A DNA stretch of 64,000 nucleotides from Bacteroidota bacterium. GTDB lineage: Bacteria > Bacteroidota > Bacteroidia > Chitinophagales > Chitinophagaceae. The DNA is taken from the NCBI GenBank assembly GCA_023387985.1, contig JAEWHC010000002.1, positions 186,001-250,000 of the forward strand. The letters are read 5' to 3'. Positions 17,238 to 26,022 of this stretch are shown one piece after another; the stretch's first letter is position 1; every line of letters begins with the position of its first letter. Both the position numbers and the translations under genes were made by a program. The notes under the pieces were generated by a model, which did not search any database, was not told the origin of the DNA, and worked only from the letters and a program-made list of their open reading frames with translations.

Positions 17238-17610
17238 CTACAACCTGCATAAGCCGGATTCTGTGTCCGCCGTGGCGGATGCTATCATTTATCTGGGATG
17301 TACATTGCTGTACACCTCTATCTGCCTACCCTGAAGTGTTTCGCCCGTGGCGAATCAGGCGGGCCGCCTTCAAACACTTCTATACATGGCATTTCAGCGT
17401 CCAGGGTTTGCCCAAAACCGGCCTTCCAACCGGCTTCCGTGAGCTTTTACCTCACATTTTCACCCTTACCCCGACCGGATCGGGGCGGTTATTTTCTGTG
17501 GCACTTTCCCGATGATGAATCATGTCCCGGAGTTACCGGGATAGACTGCCCTGTGCTGTCCGGACTTTCCTCCCTCCGCCAGGGCGGAGAGCGATAGCCT
17601 TCGGTTGTAG
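17238..17610 (-). ncRNA. rnpB: RNase P RNA (class A)
   Basis: The catalytic RNA that trims 5' leaders from tRNA precursors. The ends pair as P1: CTACAACC at 17610-17603 with GGTTGTAG at 17245-17238. The conserved core is plain: GAGGAAAGTCCGGAC near the 5' end and ACAGAATCCGGCTTA near the 3' end form P4 and its joining regions, and the length of about 373 nt is usual. A T-run at 17237-17231 follows the 3' end. Open frames across this segment on the plus strand are spurious. Confidence 0.95.
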
Positions 17611-17615
17611 ATTTG

Positions 17616-17623
17616 CAAAAGTA
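17616..17623 (-). promoter_or_regulatory. -7 promoter element of rnpB
   Basis: Minus-strand TACTTTTG, a TAnnTTTG match, ends 5 nt before the expected RNA 5' end at 17610. This gives an internal ruler for other promoters of the window. Confidence 0.7.
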
Positions 17624-17756
17624 TGGCGCACTGGCTTATAACTACTTGAACTTTTAGTTATTTTTAAATTAGAACGGCTTTTCGAATCATCCTTTAGCGG
17701 CAGGCTTTGGCATTTTGGATTCGGTCAAGGCATCGTTTCTGACCTTGGCTTTTGAT

Positions 17757-18794
17757 TTATTCAAAAAATATCTCTGTTGCTCCACTCCCAAACCATGGAT
17801 GAAAATGGTTCGCGAAACTTCTTATTCCGGGCTCGTGTTTTAGAATCTCATGAATCTCATCGCGTAGCCTGCCACTGCCCACACCATGAATTACCCAGCC
17901 ATGTTTCATCATGTGCATTTTGACCCGCCCCAGCCATTTTTCAAATGCCCTGAGCTGAATGGCGAGCTTTTCATGACTTGCCAGGGAACCGGGCTTCTCA
18001 ACCAGTTTTTCGATATGCAGATCAATGGTGGATGGAGGCGCCGATTCTGCCAAAAAGTTCTTTTTGTTCCCTCTTACCACAAACCCGGCATTGTTGAGTT
18101 GGCGTATCACATAATCATCAACTGGATCGGCTTCTATTTTCTGCCTGTCAGGAAATTTTTCAAACAACAAATGCGTAAAAAAAGATTCGCCTTTTTCCTT
18201 CAGCTTTTCAATTTGTTTGAAAACCTGCCTTGCCTTCGGCTTGTAAACCGCCTCAAAATAATCGACCTTTTTTTTATCCGGACTAACCAGGTTGAACTCG
18301 AAAATCATTTCTGGCTGATCATTCATTTTTTCGAAATCAATATTCACAAGGTAAAAATCGGAAAGCCCCATTATCTCGCTGTTCATTTCCATTTCCAGCT
18401 GCTGCTGGTAGTATAGACCAAAATAAAAAGCCAGGCCTTTATCGGTTTGATTGACCAGGTAAATCTTTAATTCCTCAACAATATCCTCATCAAAAACATC
18501 TTTGTTGAAAACCGGGAAAATGAGCAGCCAGACTCCAGGCGCCACCGCATATTTAAGTGGTGATTTTTCCTTCTTCACCTGATCAATATTTTTCTTTACC
18601 GGCCTGATTTCCTCCTTAAAAAATTTTCCTGAAGTAAACCTTTTGAAATATGGAAAATCCAGTTGGTCTGTATAAACCGGGAAGCGCACGCCCCTTACTT
18701 CTACCATCACCATTTTCTGATCGATGATCTCCACCACTTTACCATCTTCATTGCTGTGCTTTACCACAACCTCGTCTCCCACTTCAAATTTCAT
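17757..18794 (-). CDS. DUF2027 domain protein with C-terminal Smr domain
   Basis: A 345-residue protein of a Bacteroidota family. The N-terminus MKFEVGDEVVVKHSNEDGKVVEI is a small KOW/Tudor-like barrel; the middle (about 75-240) is DUF2027; the C-terminus is an Smr domain with VIHGVGSGRLRDEIHEIL and the closing GSGATEIFFE. Smr domains are found in MutS2 and in RNA/DNA-nicking or ribosome-rescue proteins, so nucleic-acid binding is likely, but the function of this architecture is not known to me. The start lies 5 bp after the permease stop, so it is probably co-transcribed with it. Confidence 0.85.
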   Translation of the reverse strand: MKFEVGDEVVVKHSNEDGKVVEIIDQKMVMVEVRGVRFPVYTDQLDFPYFKRFTSGKFFKEEIRPVKKNIDQVKKEKSPLKYAVAPGVWLLIFPVFNKDVFDEDIVEELKIYLVNQTDKGLAFYFGLYYQQQLEMEMNSEIMGLSDFYLVNIDFEKMNDQPEMIFEFNLVSPDKKKVDYFEAVYKPKARQVFKQIEKLKEKGESFFTHLLFEKFPDRQKIEADPVDDYVIRQLNNAGFVVRGNKKNFLAESAPPSTIDLHIEKLVEKPGSLASHEKLAIQLRAFEKWLGRVKMHMMKHGWVIHGVGSGRLRDEIHEILKHEPGIRSFANHFHPWFGSGATEIFFE

Positions 18795-18799
18795 GTTGC

Positions 18800-20479
18800 T
18801 CAGGTTCCTCCATTTTTGTTGTTCAACAGCGATTTTTTGCGACTGTATTCAAAATAGATCAACAGACCGGCACCCATCCAGACAAAAAACCAAAGCCAGC
18901 TCACTACCGGTATCTCGATCATCAGGTAAAGGCAGCTCAGGGCGCCGATTATGGGGATGCTCGAATACTTTCTCCGGAACGTAACGATAGCAGTCATAAT
19001 AGCAATCAGTACAAAAACCAGAAACAAGATTTCCTGGTGGTTTTCATTGGTAATGTGGGTGATTGAATTCATCAGCCTTTCCCTGAACAGGTAAATGAAC
19101 CCGGCAACCATTATGGGAATGAGCAACTGCCCATTGATGTAGGGAAGGTTGAATTTGCCACCGGATTTCTTTATTCTTGGCAGGGCAAGCACCCCTGCGC
19201 AAACCAGTACAAAAGCGAATAGCGTACCGATTGAGGTGAGGTCTGTTACCAGGCTCGAGGGCAGAAACAATGTAGGTATGGAAACGATTATCCCGGTGAT
19301 TACTGTCGCAAAAGCCGGCGTCTTGTATTTGGGGTGAATGTTTGAAAAACGGTTTGGCAGCAGACCATCCCGGCTCATCGTCATCCAGATGCGGGGCTGC
19401 CCCAATTGGAAAACCAGCAATACGCTTGTGGTGGCAATTACCGCGCTGATACTGATCACATAACCAATCCAGTGGAAACCACGCTCTTCAAACACAAAAG
19501 CCAGTGGGTCGGCTACATTCAATTTGCCGTATTGCACCATTCCGGTGAGCACGAGCGCAATTAAAATATACAGAACGGTACAAATGAGCAACGAATAGAT
19601 CATGCCTCTCGGCAAATCACGTTGTGGATTTTTCGCTTCCTCCGCCGTGGTACTGATCGCATCAAAACCGATGTAGGCATAAAACACCGCACTTACGCCT
19701 TTCAATACGCCTTCCATGCCATTGGGCAAAAAAGGATCCCAGTTCTCCGGCCTCACAAAAAAGAAACCGAGGATAATCACAAACACGATCACCACCAGTT
19801 TAAATATCACCATCGCGTTGGCGCTTTTCTTGCTTTCTTTCATTCCAACATAGGCAAGCATGGTAATGAGGATCACGATCAGGAAGGCGGGAATATTCAG
19901 AAAAAGTTTTCCGTTAAAAAACTGTGGGGCGGCTTCATAGCCGGAAATTATAGCCTGCTGCGAGGCGCTGATCACCCCGGCCGCTTTGGCCTCCAGTGCA
20001 ACCCTGTACATTTCGGCTGCGTCTGTGCCGTTCGATTTCAACCAGAGAGGCAAATTGATTCCCAGTCCGCGGAGCAGGTTGTCGAAATAACTGCTCCAAC
20101 TGATGGCCACCACAATATTTCCGATGGCATACTCCAGGATCAGTGCCCAACCAATCACCCAGGCGATGAGCTCACCAAAACTTACATAGGCATAGGTGTA
20201 AGCACTTCCGCTGACAGGTATCCGGCTTGCAAATTCCGCATAGCAAAGGGCCGAAAAACCACAGGTAACCGCGGTTATGACAAACAATATGGATATGCCC
20301 GGCCCTCCATCGGCTGCAGCTGCTCCAATGGTACTGAAGATCCCAGCGCCAACCACAGCAGCAATGCCGAGAAAAGTGAGATCTTTTACGGTCAGCACCC
20401 TGTTGAGCGAATGCCCATGGCTGTCCTGGGCACTCTCGGTCGTTAAAGAGGCAAGGCTTTTTTTACGGAATAGAGACAT
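18800..20479 (-). CDS. APC superfamily amino-acid permease (cationic amino-acid transporter type)
   Basis: A 559-residue inner-membrane transporter with about 12 to 14 hydrophobic helices. LTFLGIAAVVGAGIFSTIG is the substrate- and sodium/proton-site helix 1 of the APC family, followed by CYAEFASRIPVSGSAYTYAY in helix 3, and FYAYIGFDAISTTAEEAKNP typical of the CAT/YfnA group. It lies 47 bp after the prenyl synthase and may be read from the aromatic operon upstream, which would suit uptake of an amino acid; the substrate is not determined by sequence. Confidence 0.88.
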   Translation of the reverse strand: MSLFRKKSLASLTTESAQDSHGHSLNRVLTVKDLTFLGIAAVVGAGIFSTIGAAAADGGPGISILFVITAVTCGFSALCYAEFASRIPVSGSAYTYAYVSFGELIAWVIGWALILEYAIGNIVVAISWSSYFDNLLRGLGINLPLWLKSNGTDAAEMYRVALEAKAAGVISASQQAIISGYEAAPQFFNGKLFLNIPAFLIVILITMLAYVGMKESKKSANAMVIFKLVVIVFVIILGFFFVRPENWDPFLPNGMEGVLKGVSAVFYAYIGFDAISTTAEEAKNPQRDLPRGMIYSLLICTVLYILIALVLTGMVQYGKLNVADPLAFVFEERGFHWIGYVISISAVIATTSVLLVFQLGQPRIWMTMSRDGLLPNRFSNIHPKYKTPAFATVITGIIVSIPTLFLPSSLVTDLTSIGTLFAFVLVCAGVLALPRIKKSGGKFNLPYINGQLLIPIMVAGFIYLFRERLMNSITHITNENHQEILFLVFVLIAIMTAIVTFRRKYSSIPIIGALSCLYLMIEIPVVSWLWFFVWMGAGLLIYFEYSRKKSLLNNKNGGT

Positions 20480-20526
20480 TCGCTGTGTTGGTTAAATTTC
20501 AGTCTGAAAAATAGGGAATATTTAAA

Positions 20527-21492
20527 TCAATGGTCGCGGTCCAATAAAAAATTTGCCAGTTCGGTGAGTTGCTTTTTCCTCCCGGATACAACGGCAATAT
20601 TGTCCAGGTGTTCCATCGCGGTGTCGTAATAATCCTGCTTTAATTTTTTCGCCCATTCATCCACACCGCAGTCTTGCATGATCTGTAATACACCGTTCAC
20701 TTTTTCATCATCACTTTTCGTTTCGAGCAGTCTGAGTTGTTCTTTTTGCGAATCGTTAGCAACATTCTGCATATGAAGGGTAAGAAAAGTCTTCTTGTTT
20801 TGAATGATGTCCCCTCCTTTTCGTTTGCCGAATTTTGCCTGTTCAGCAAAAGCATCGAGGTAGTCATCCTGTACCTGGAAAGCCATGCCTACCGCCTCGC
20901 CAAAATTGTAAATGGTTTCCTGGTTTCCTTTGCCTGCCCCGCCTGCAACAGCGCCTAGCCGCAGGCTTGCCCCCAACAATACGGCGGTTTTGCGGCGTAT
21001 CATTTCTTTATAATCTTCGAGCGTCACGCCATCCTCATGTTCAAAATCCATATCCATCTGCTGACCTTCGCATACTTCGGCAGCCACATGGCAAAATTCA
21101 TCGAAAACCTGCTTACTGTACTTGCGTTCAATTTTGTTTAGGTATTCAAATGCTTTAACCAGCATAACATCGCCTGATAAAATGGCGGTATTCAACCCGT
21201 TGCGTACATGCACGGTGGGCATGCCCCTGCGCATTTGCGAATTGTCCATAATGTCATCGTGCATCAGGGTGAAATTGTGGAACAGCTCAATGGCATTGGC
21301 GATATACCAGGAATCGGGCCGGATCTCATCAAAAAGCTCGTTGCCCATCAATACCAGGACGGGTCGGATGCGTTTTCCGCCGGATTGCAGAAAGTAAGCA
21401 TTGGGCTCATACAGGGAACCGGGCTTCTCAGGAAAATGCGGGTCAGCAAAAAATTGGTTGTAGAGTTCGGAGAGTTCTTGAAAACTTTGCAT
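20527..21492 (-). CDS. Polyprenyl (geranylgeranyl/farnesyl) diphosphate synthase
   Basis: A 321-residue trans-isoprenyl diphosphate synthase that elongates allylic diphosphates with isopentenyl diphosphate. The first aspartate-rich motif is DDIMD at 79-83 and the second DDYLD at 209-213; GGKRIRPVL near 38 binds IPP. The ATG at 21492 fits the family start; a TTG at 21516 is less likely. The product chain length (C15, C20 or longer) cannot be settled here. It follows aroC by 57 bp on the same strand. Confidence 0.9.
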   Translation of the reverse strand: MQSFQELSELYNQFFADPHFPEKPGSLYEPNAYFLQSGGKRIRPVLVLMGNELFDEIRPDSWYIANAIELFHNFTLMHDDIMDNSQMRRGMPTVHVRNGLNTAILSGDVMLVKAFEYLNKIERKYSKQVFDEFCHVAAEVCEGQQMDMDFEHEDGVTLEDYKEMIRRKTAVLLGASLRLGAVAGGAGKGNQETIYNFGEAVGMAFQVQDDYLDAFAEQAKFGKRKGGDIIQNKKTFLTLHMQNVANDSQKEQLRLLETKSDDEKVNGVLQIMQDCGVDEWAKKLKQDYYDTAMEHLDNIAVVSGRKKQLTELANFLLDRDH

Positions 21493-21549
21493 AATCAAAA
21501 AGTCGATTCGGCGCAATTTAAGGCAATTTGCGTTTTGTGGCCGGCTAAA

Positions 21550-22578
21550 TCAGCTTTGGCCCGGTGATTTTGCTTTTGAAGATTGCTCAGCTGCCTGAAG
21601 AACCTTTTTGCGCTGTAGCGTAAGGTCTGCAAGTGCAATTGCGGTCATGGCTTCCAGCACCGGCGGTACGCGCAACGTAATGCAGAGGTCATGGCGTCCT
21701 TTAATGGTGAAGGATTCCATTTCGTTGGTCATCCAGTTCCAGCTTGTCTGTTCTTTGGGCGTAGAAGAAGTGGGCTTCACGGCTACACGGAAAACCACGG
21801 GATTGCCATTGCTGATGCCTCCCAGGATACCTCCGGCATGGTTGGATTTGGTTTTGCCGGATGCCTGCAAAATGGCGTCGTTGTGTTCAGTACCAAACAT
21901 ACGGGCCGCAGCGAAACCTGCTCCAAATTCGATCGCCTTTATCGCCGGTATTGAAAAAACGGCATGGCTGATCACCGATTCTACAGAGTTCCAAAATGGT
22001 TCACCAAGGCCTACCGGAATGCCTTTAACCACACATTCTACGATGCCCCCAATAGAATCTTTGGCTTCAATGGCTTTTTGCAAGCCGGTTTCCAGGTCTT
22101 TTTCTCCGCCAATTTCCAAAATTTCAGCGTGTATCGTTATGCCTTTCAACAATTTTTTTGCGATCACACCGGCTGCAACTATGGCAACGGTGAGTCGGCC
22201 GCTGAAATGCCCGCCTCCGCGGAAATCCTCAAATCCACCATATTTCTTATGGGCCACCCAATCGGCATGCCCGGGCCTGGGAATTTCCCGCTGTTTTTCA
22301 TAATCCCCACTGCGGGTATTTTTATTGTAGAAAAGCATTGTCAATGGGGCACCCGTGGTAAAGCCATTAAAAAATCCCGATACAAATTCAGGCCGGTCAT
22401 CTTCTTTCCTGGGTGTAGTGCCTTTTTGCGTGCCACCTTTCCGGCGTTCAAGGTCTTTTTCAAAATCGACCGGCTCAAGCGGCAAGCCGGGGGGCAATCC
22501 ATCAATAGTTATGCCAACAAGCGGTCCATGTGATTCTCCAAATATGCTGAGGCGAAAACTATTTCCAAGCTGGTTCAT
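21550..22578 (-). CDS. aroC: Chorismate synthase
   Basis: A 342-residue FMN-dependent enzyme that converts EPSP to chorismate, the last step of the shikimate pathway. Family signatures seen: GNSFRLSIFGESHGPLVG at the N-terminus, RPGHADW (around residue 100), FRGGGHFSGRLT and the C-terminal RHDLCITLRVPPVLEAMTAI. The start codon overlaps the aroA stop by 4 bp (ATGA at 22578-22575). The length is slightly below the usual 350-360 but all signature blocks are present. Confidence 0.96.
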   Translation of the reverse strand: MNQLGNSFRLSIFGESHGPLVGITIDGLPPGLPLEPVDFEKDLERRKGGTQKGTTPRKEDDRPEFVSGFFNGFTTGAPLTMLFYNKNTRSGDYEKQREIPRPGHADWVAHKKYGGFEDFRGGGHFSGRLTVAIVAAGVIAKKLLKGITIHAEILEIGGEKDLETGLQKAIEAKDSIGGIVECVVKGIPVGLGEPFWNSVESVISHAVFSIPAIKAIEFGAGFAAARMFGTEHNDAILQASGKTKSNHAGGILGGISNGNPVVFRVAVKPTSSTPKEQTSWNWMTNEMESFTIKGRHDLCITLRVPPVLEAMTAIALADLTLQRKKVLQAAEQSSKAKSPGQS

Positions 22579-23885
22579 AATGTTTCATTTAGGATTGCTG
22601 ATTGGATTCCCAATTGTTGCAAATGCGCGAAAAACCCGGGATAAGATTTTTTGATGGCATCTGCATGTAAAATTACACCGGAATGTCCGGAAGCGGCAAT
22701 AGACAATGCGACTGCCATAGCGATGCGGTGATCATGATGGGAATGGAATACCATCTCTTTAGAAACAGTGGTTTGCGATGGAGTTATTGTCATTTGGTCC
22801 CCATCGGGCAATATACGGCAACCTGTCTTTTCAAATTCTTCCTTCAGGGTCTGGCCCCTGTCGCTTTCTTTATGTTTCAGCCGCTTCACACCGGAAATAA
22901 CGCTTTGGCCATCACATTGCGCGGCAAGCGCCACAAGAGGCGGAAACAGATCCGGGCAATCGGTGGCATCAAAATGGAAACCCTTCAATTGATTTTTTTC
23001 AACGGAAATCGCGTTGCCGGTAATCTCTATATTTGCGCCAGCAGTGTGCAATGCCTCCAGGATCTTCTTGTCTCCCTGGAAGGAATCCAGCTTCAATCCG
23101 TTTACCGTTATCTGCCCGCCAATCGCACCGGCAACCAGTAAAAAGGCCGCGCCGCTCCAATCAGCTTCCACTTCGTAATGCACCATCCCCACCTGTTTTT
23201 GCGATTTGGCCGGAAAAAGAAAATTTTCATAGGCCCGGTTTGCGGGAACGGCCAATCCGAAACTCCGCAAAACGTCCAGGGTAAGGTCAATATATGGCCG
23301 GCTCGTCAGGTTTGTAACCTTTATTTCAGTTTCACCATTTTCCAGACCTGCAAAGGCCATCAACAGCCCGGTAAGAAATTGAGAACTTAAAGAACCATCC
23401 AAAATCAACTGTTTGGATTTTAAAGGCCCCTGGATTTCTATGGGTAATTTTCCGTTTTTGGTTTCAACCCGCACGCCCAACGGTTTCAGCATGTCTGCCA
23501 CTTGCCCAAGCGGGCGGGAGCTCAATGAGCCGCCACCGGTCATCCTTACCGGGTATGCTGATAAAGCCGCAATTGGCGAAAACATCCGGATGCTCAACCC
23601 GCTTTCCCCGCAATCCACTTCAGTAATTTCCGGAGCGTTTACCGGTTGGGGGAAACCGGGACTTTCAATCCGGATTCGGTTTCCTTCAAGCGGTGTGATC
23701 TTTGCTCCAAGGCGTTCAATAATACCAAGGGCGGCAGTGTCGTCGTTGCTGTTGCCCGGGTTGGAAATAACGCTCACGCCTTTATGCAGCAATGCCGCCG
23801 CACATGCCCGCTGCATGACGCTTTTGCTTGCATTGGCCTGAACGGTTCCATTTATTTTGCCAGGAAAAACCCGTATATCCATCAA
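22575..23885 (-). CDS. aroA: 3-phosphoshikimate 1-carboxyvinyltransferase (EPSP synthase)
   Basis: A 436-residue enzyme that joins shikimate-3-phosphate and PEP. Seen: NASKSVMQRACAAALL with the S3P-binding Lys, GNSNDDTAA, DCGESGLSIRMF, and the C-terminal HHDHRIAMA that contacts PEP. The position equivalent to the glyphosate-sensitive glycine reads DCGESGLSIR rather than the NAGTA(M)R of E. coli, a natural divergence that is usual in Bacteroidota. It overlaps aroB and aroC by 4 bp each (ATGA), indicating tight coupling. Confidence 0.95.
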   Translation of the reverse strand: MMDIRVFPGKINGTVQANASKSVMQRACAAALLHKGVSVISNPGNSNDDTAALGIIERLGAKITPLEGNRIRIESPGFPQPVNAPEITEVDCGESGLSIRMFSPIAALSAYPVRMTGGGSLSSRPLGQVADMLKPLGVRVETKNGKLPIEIQGPLKSKQLILDGSLSSQFLTGLLMAFAGLENGETEIKVTNLTSRPYIDLTLDVLRSFGLAVPANRAYENFLFPAKSQKQVGMVHYEVEADWSGAAFLLVAGAIGGQITVNGLKLDSFQGDKKILEALHTAGANIEITGNAISVEKNQLKGFHFDATDCPDLFPPLVALAAQCDGQSVISGVKRLKHKESDRGQTLKEEFEKTGCRILPDGDQMTITPSQTTVSKEMVFHSHHDHRIAMAVALSIAASGHSGVILHADAIKKSYPGFFAHLQQLGIQSAILNETL

Positions 23886-24919
23886 TATGCTGCAGTTTTT
23901 GAAAAATAGCGTTTAAAGTCTTTTACCGGAATATTTTTCACCACACCTTTCCCAAGGCTTTCCAGTAAAACAAAATGCATTTCTTTACCTACCCTTTTTT
24001 TATCGGTCATCATGCGCTCAAGCGCCAGTGGCATATTAAAAGCCGCATGGGTGGGCAATTCATATCTTTCCAAGGTTTCTATAAGGTCCGCAGTTTCCTG
24101 AAAACCAAGAAGTTGTTTACTCAATTCAGCTGCATAAACCATTCCCACAGCCACGGCATGACCATGAGGAATTTGCAAGTCATTTTCGATGGCATGACCT
24201 AATGTATGTCCAAAATTGAGGAGTTTGCGACCTCCTTTTTCAAATGGATCTCTCCGGACGATCTTCGTCTTCAACAGGGCATTCTGCCGGATAAGGTCAG
24301 ACAGTGCTTCACTGTGCTGACGGAAAAATGGCAGGTCGTGTTTAAGCAGTTGTTTAAACATCGCCCTGTTATCAATAGCGGCATGTTTAATGATCTCAGC
24401 GAATCCATTTGCCCACTCTGTGTGCGGCAGCGTACTGAGCAGCCCGGTATCATAAAACAAAAACTCCGGCTGTCGGAAACTCCCCACGAGATTTTTGTAA
24501 ACACCCAGATCAACGCCATTTTTGCCGCCTATTGCGGCATCCACCATGGCAAGTAGGGTTGTGGGCACAAAGGCCAACGGTATGCCCCGCATAAACACCG
24601 AAGCCACGTATCCCGCAATATCGGTGACTACTCCCCCGCCCACACCTATTAAAAGGGTGGACCGGTCAGCACCGAGGACTACAAGTTCTTTTAAAATAGT
24701 ATCTACAGTAAATTGCTGCTTGTGCTTTTCCCCGGGAGGAATTACAATGGTTTTTTTATTGCGAAAAGCCGGCTGATGCAGTTTAAAAATATGCTCATCG
24801 GTAACAAAAATCGCGGACCTGCCATTTAACGGATCCTGAATTTGTGAAAACCGGCCGCCAAAATAAAAGGTTACTTCGGAACCACTGATCCTGATCTTTC
24901 GGGTATCGCTTTTTGCCAT
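23882..24919 (-). CDS. aroB: 3-dehydroquinate synthase
   Basis: A 345-residue NAD- and zinc-dependent enzyme that cyclises DAHP to 3-dehydroquinate. The NAD site GVGGGVVTDIAGYVAS is around residue 92; zinc ligands are expected in NGFAEIIKHA, FGHTLGHAIE and HGHAVAVGM, all present. Typical length. Its ATG lies 4 bp after the stop of the DAHP synthase gene and its stop overlaps aroA by 4 bp. Confidence 0.96.
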   Translation of the reverse strand: MAKSDTRKIRISGSEVTFYFGGRFSQIQDPLNGRSAIFVTDEHIFKLHQPAFRNKKTIVIPPGEKHKQQFTVDTILKELVVLGADRSTLLIGVGGGVVTDIAGYVASVFMRGIPLAFVPTTLLAMVDAAIGGKNGVDLGVYKNLVGSFRQPEFLFYDTGLLSTLPHTEWANGFAEIIKHAAIDNRAMFKQLLKHDLPFFRQHSEALSDLIRQNALLKTKIVRRDPFEKGGRKLLNFGHTLGHAIENDLQIPHGHAVAVGMVYAAELSKQLLGFQETADLIETLERYELPTHAAFNMPLALERMMTDKKRVGKEMHFVLLESLGKGVVKNIPVKDFKRYFSKTAAY

Positions 24920-24923
24920 AACA

Positions 24924-26009
24924 TCAACTGTTCATGACGCGGTTTTGGTGATTGATGCTTTCCATGTGTACAGCATCCAGGTAGCGCGTAACGAATTCTT
25001 TACTCAATTTAAAGCGTTCGCCTTTGATATATGCACGCTCCAGGATCTCATTCCACCGGCTTGTTTGCAAAATGGTCACACTGTTGTCTTTTTTATACTG
25101 GCCGATATTTTGGGCAACTTTCATTCGTTCGCCAAGCAACTGCAACAGTTCATCATCAATGTGGTTGATCTTTTGGCGTAATGCTTCCAACTGGCTGTGA
25201 AATTCTGTGGATTCAATGTTTTCATGGCGCCATGTAATGCCTTCGAGCATCTGGAATAATTCGGTGGGCGTGATCTGCTGTTTGGCATCGCTCCAGGCGG
25301 CCTGTGGATCCACGTGGGATTCCACCATAAGCCCGTCATAATCCAGGTCAACAGCAATCTGGCAAACTTCGGGGATAATATCGCGACGGCCGCAGATGTG
25401 CGAAGGATCACAAACAAATGGAGACTCCGGATGGCGGCGTTTCATTTCAATGGCCAGGTGCCACATGGGCGCGTTCCTGTATTCGGAATTGCCATAATTG
25501 CTGAAACCGCGGTGAATCAGTCCAATGGTTTTAATACCGGCTTTCTGAATGCGCTCAACGGCTCCCGTCCAGAGTTCGAGATCCGGATTGATTGGGTTTT
25601 TGATAAATACAGGAACATCCACACCACGGAGTGCATCTGCAATTTCCTGCACGCTGAAGGGATTCACTGTTGTGCGGGCTCCAAGCCAAAGCATGTCAAC
25701 ATCGAAATGCAGCGCGGCTTCAGTTTGTTTTGTATTGGCTACTTCCACGGTAACCGGCATTGCATACTGATCTTTTACTTTTTGCATCCAGGGTAAACCT
25801 TTGGCGCCAATGCCTTCAAAACTTCCCGGGCGTGTTCGTGGCTTCCAGATTCCGGCTCTAAAGAAATCCACTTTTCCTGTCTCCGCCAATCCTTTGGCCG
25901 TAGCCAGCACTTGTTCTTCCGTCTCTGCACTGCAGGGCCCACTGATGATGAGCGGCCTTTTTTTAAGCTTTTCGGCTACAGATTGATTTACAGGTATAGC
26001 TTGTTCCAT
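24924..26009 (-). CDS. Bifunctional DAHP synthase / chorismate mutase
   Basis: A 361-residue fusion. Residues 1 to about 260 are a type I-beta (KDO8P synthase-like) DAHP synthase: IISGPCSAET, RAGIWKPRTRPGSFEG, WLGARTTVNPF and FVCDPSHICG. Residues from about 270 are an AroQ-type chorismate mutase helix bundle, LEALRQKINHIDDELLQLLGERM. It therefore performs the first step of the shikimate pathway and the branch step to prephenate, and such fusions usually let prephenate or chorismate inhibit the first step. It lies 13 bp after the DEAD-box gene in the aromatic operon. Confidence 0.93.
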   Translation of the reverse strand: MEQAIPVNQSVAEKLKKRPLIISGPCSAETEEQVLATAKGLAETGKVDFFRAGIWKPRTRPGSFEGIGAKGLPWMQKVKDQYAMPVTVEVANTKQTEAALHFDVDMLWLGARTTVNPFSVQEIADALRGVDVPVFIKNPINPDLELWTGAVERIQKAGIKTIGLIHRGFSNYGNSEYRNAPMWHLAIEMKRRHPESPFVCDPSHICGRRDIIPEVCQIAVDLDYDGLMVESHVDPQAAWSDAKQQITPTELFQMLEGITWRHENIESTEFHSQLEALRQKINHIDDELLQLLGERMKVAQNIGQYKKDNSVTILQTSRWNEILERAYIKGERFKLSKEFVTRYLDAVHMESINHQNRVMNS

Positions 26010-26022
26010 AATAAAATTGATA

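Noticed and set aside
17216..17597. Open frames of about 99 codons on the plus strand
   Set aside because: They lie over the RNase P RNA gene, whose conserved core and P1 ends explain the sequence.
17982..21430. 19-bp exact repeat CAGGGAACCGGGCTTCTCA at 17982-18000 and 21412-21430
   Set aside because: Both copies lie in coding sequence and encode EKPGSL in the same frame; chance identity of codons is the simplest explanation.
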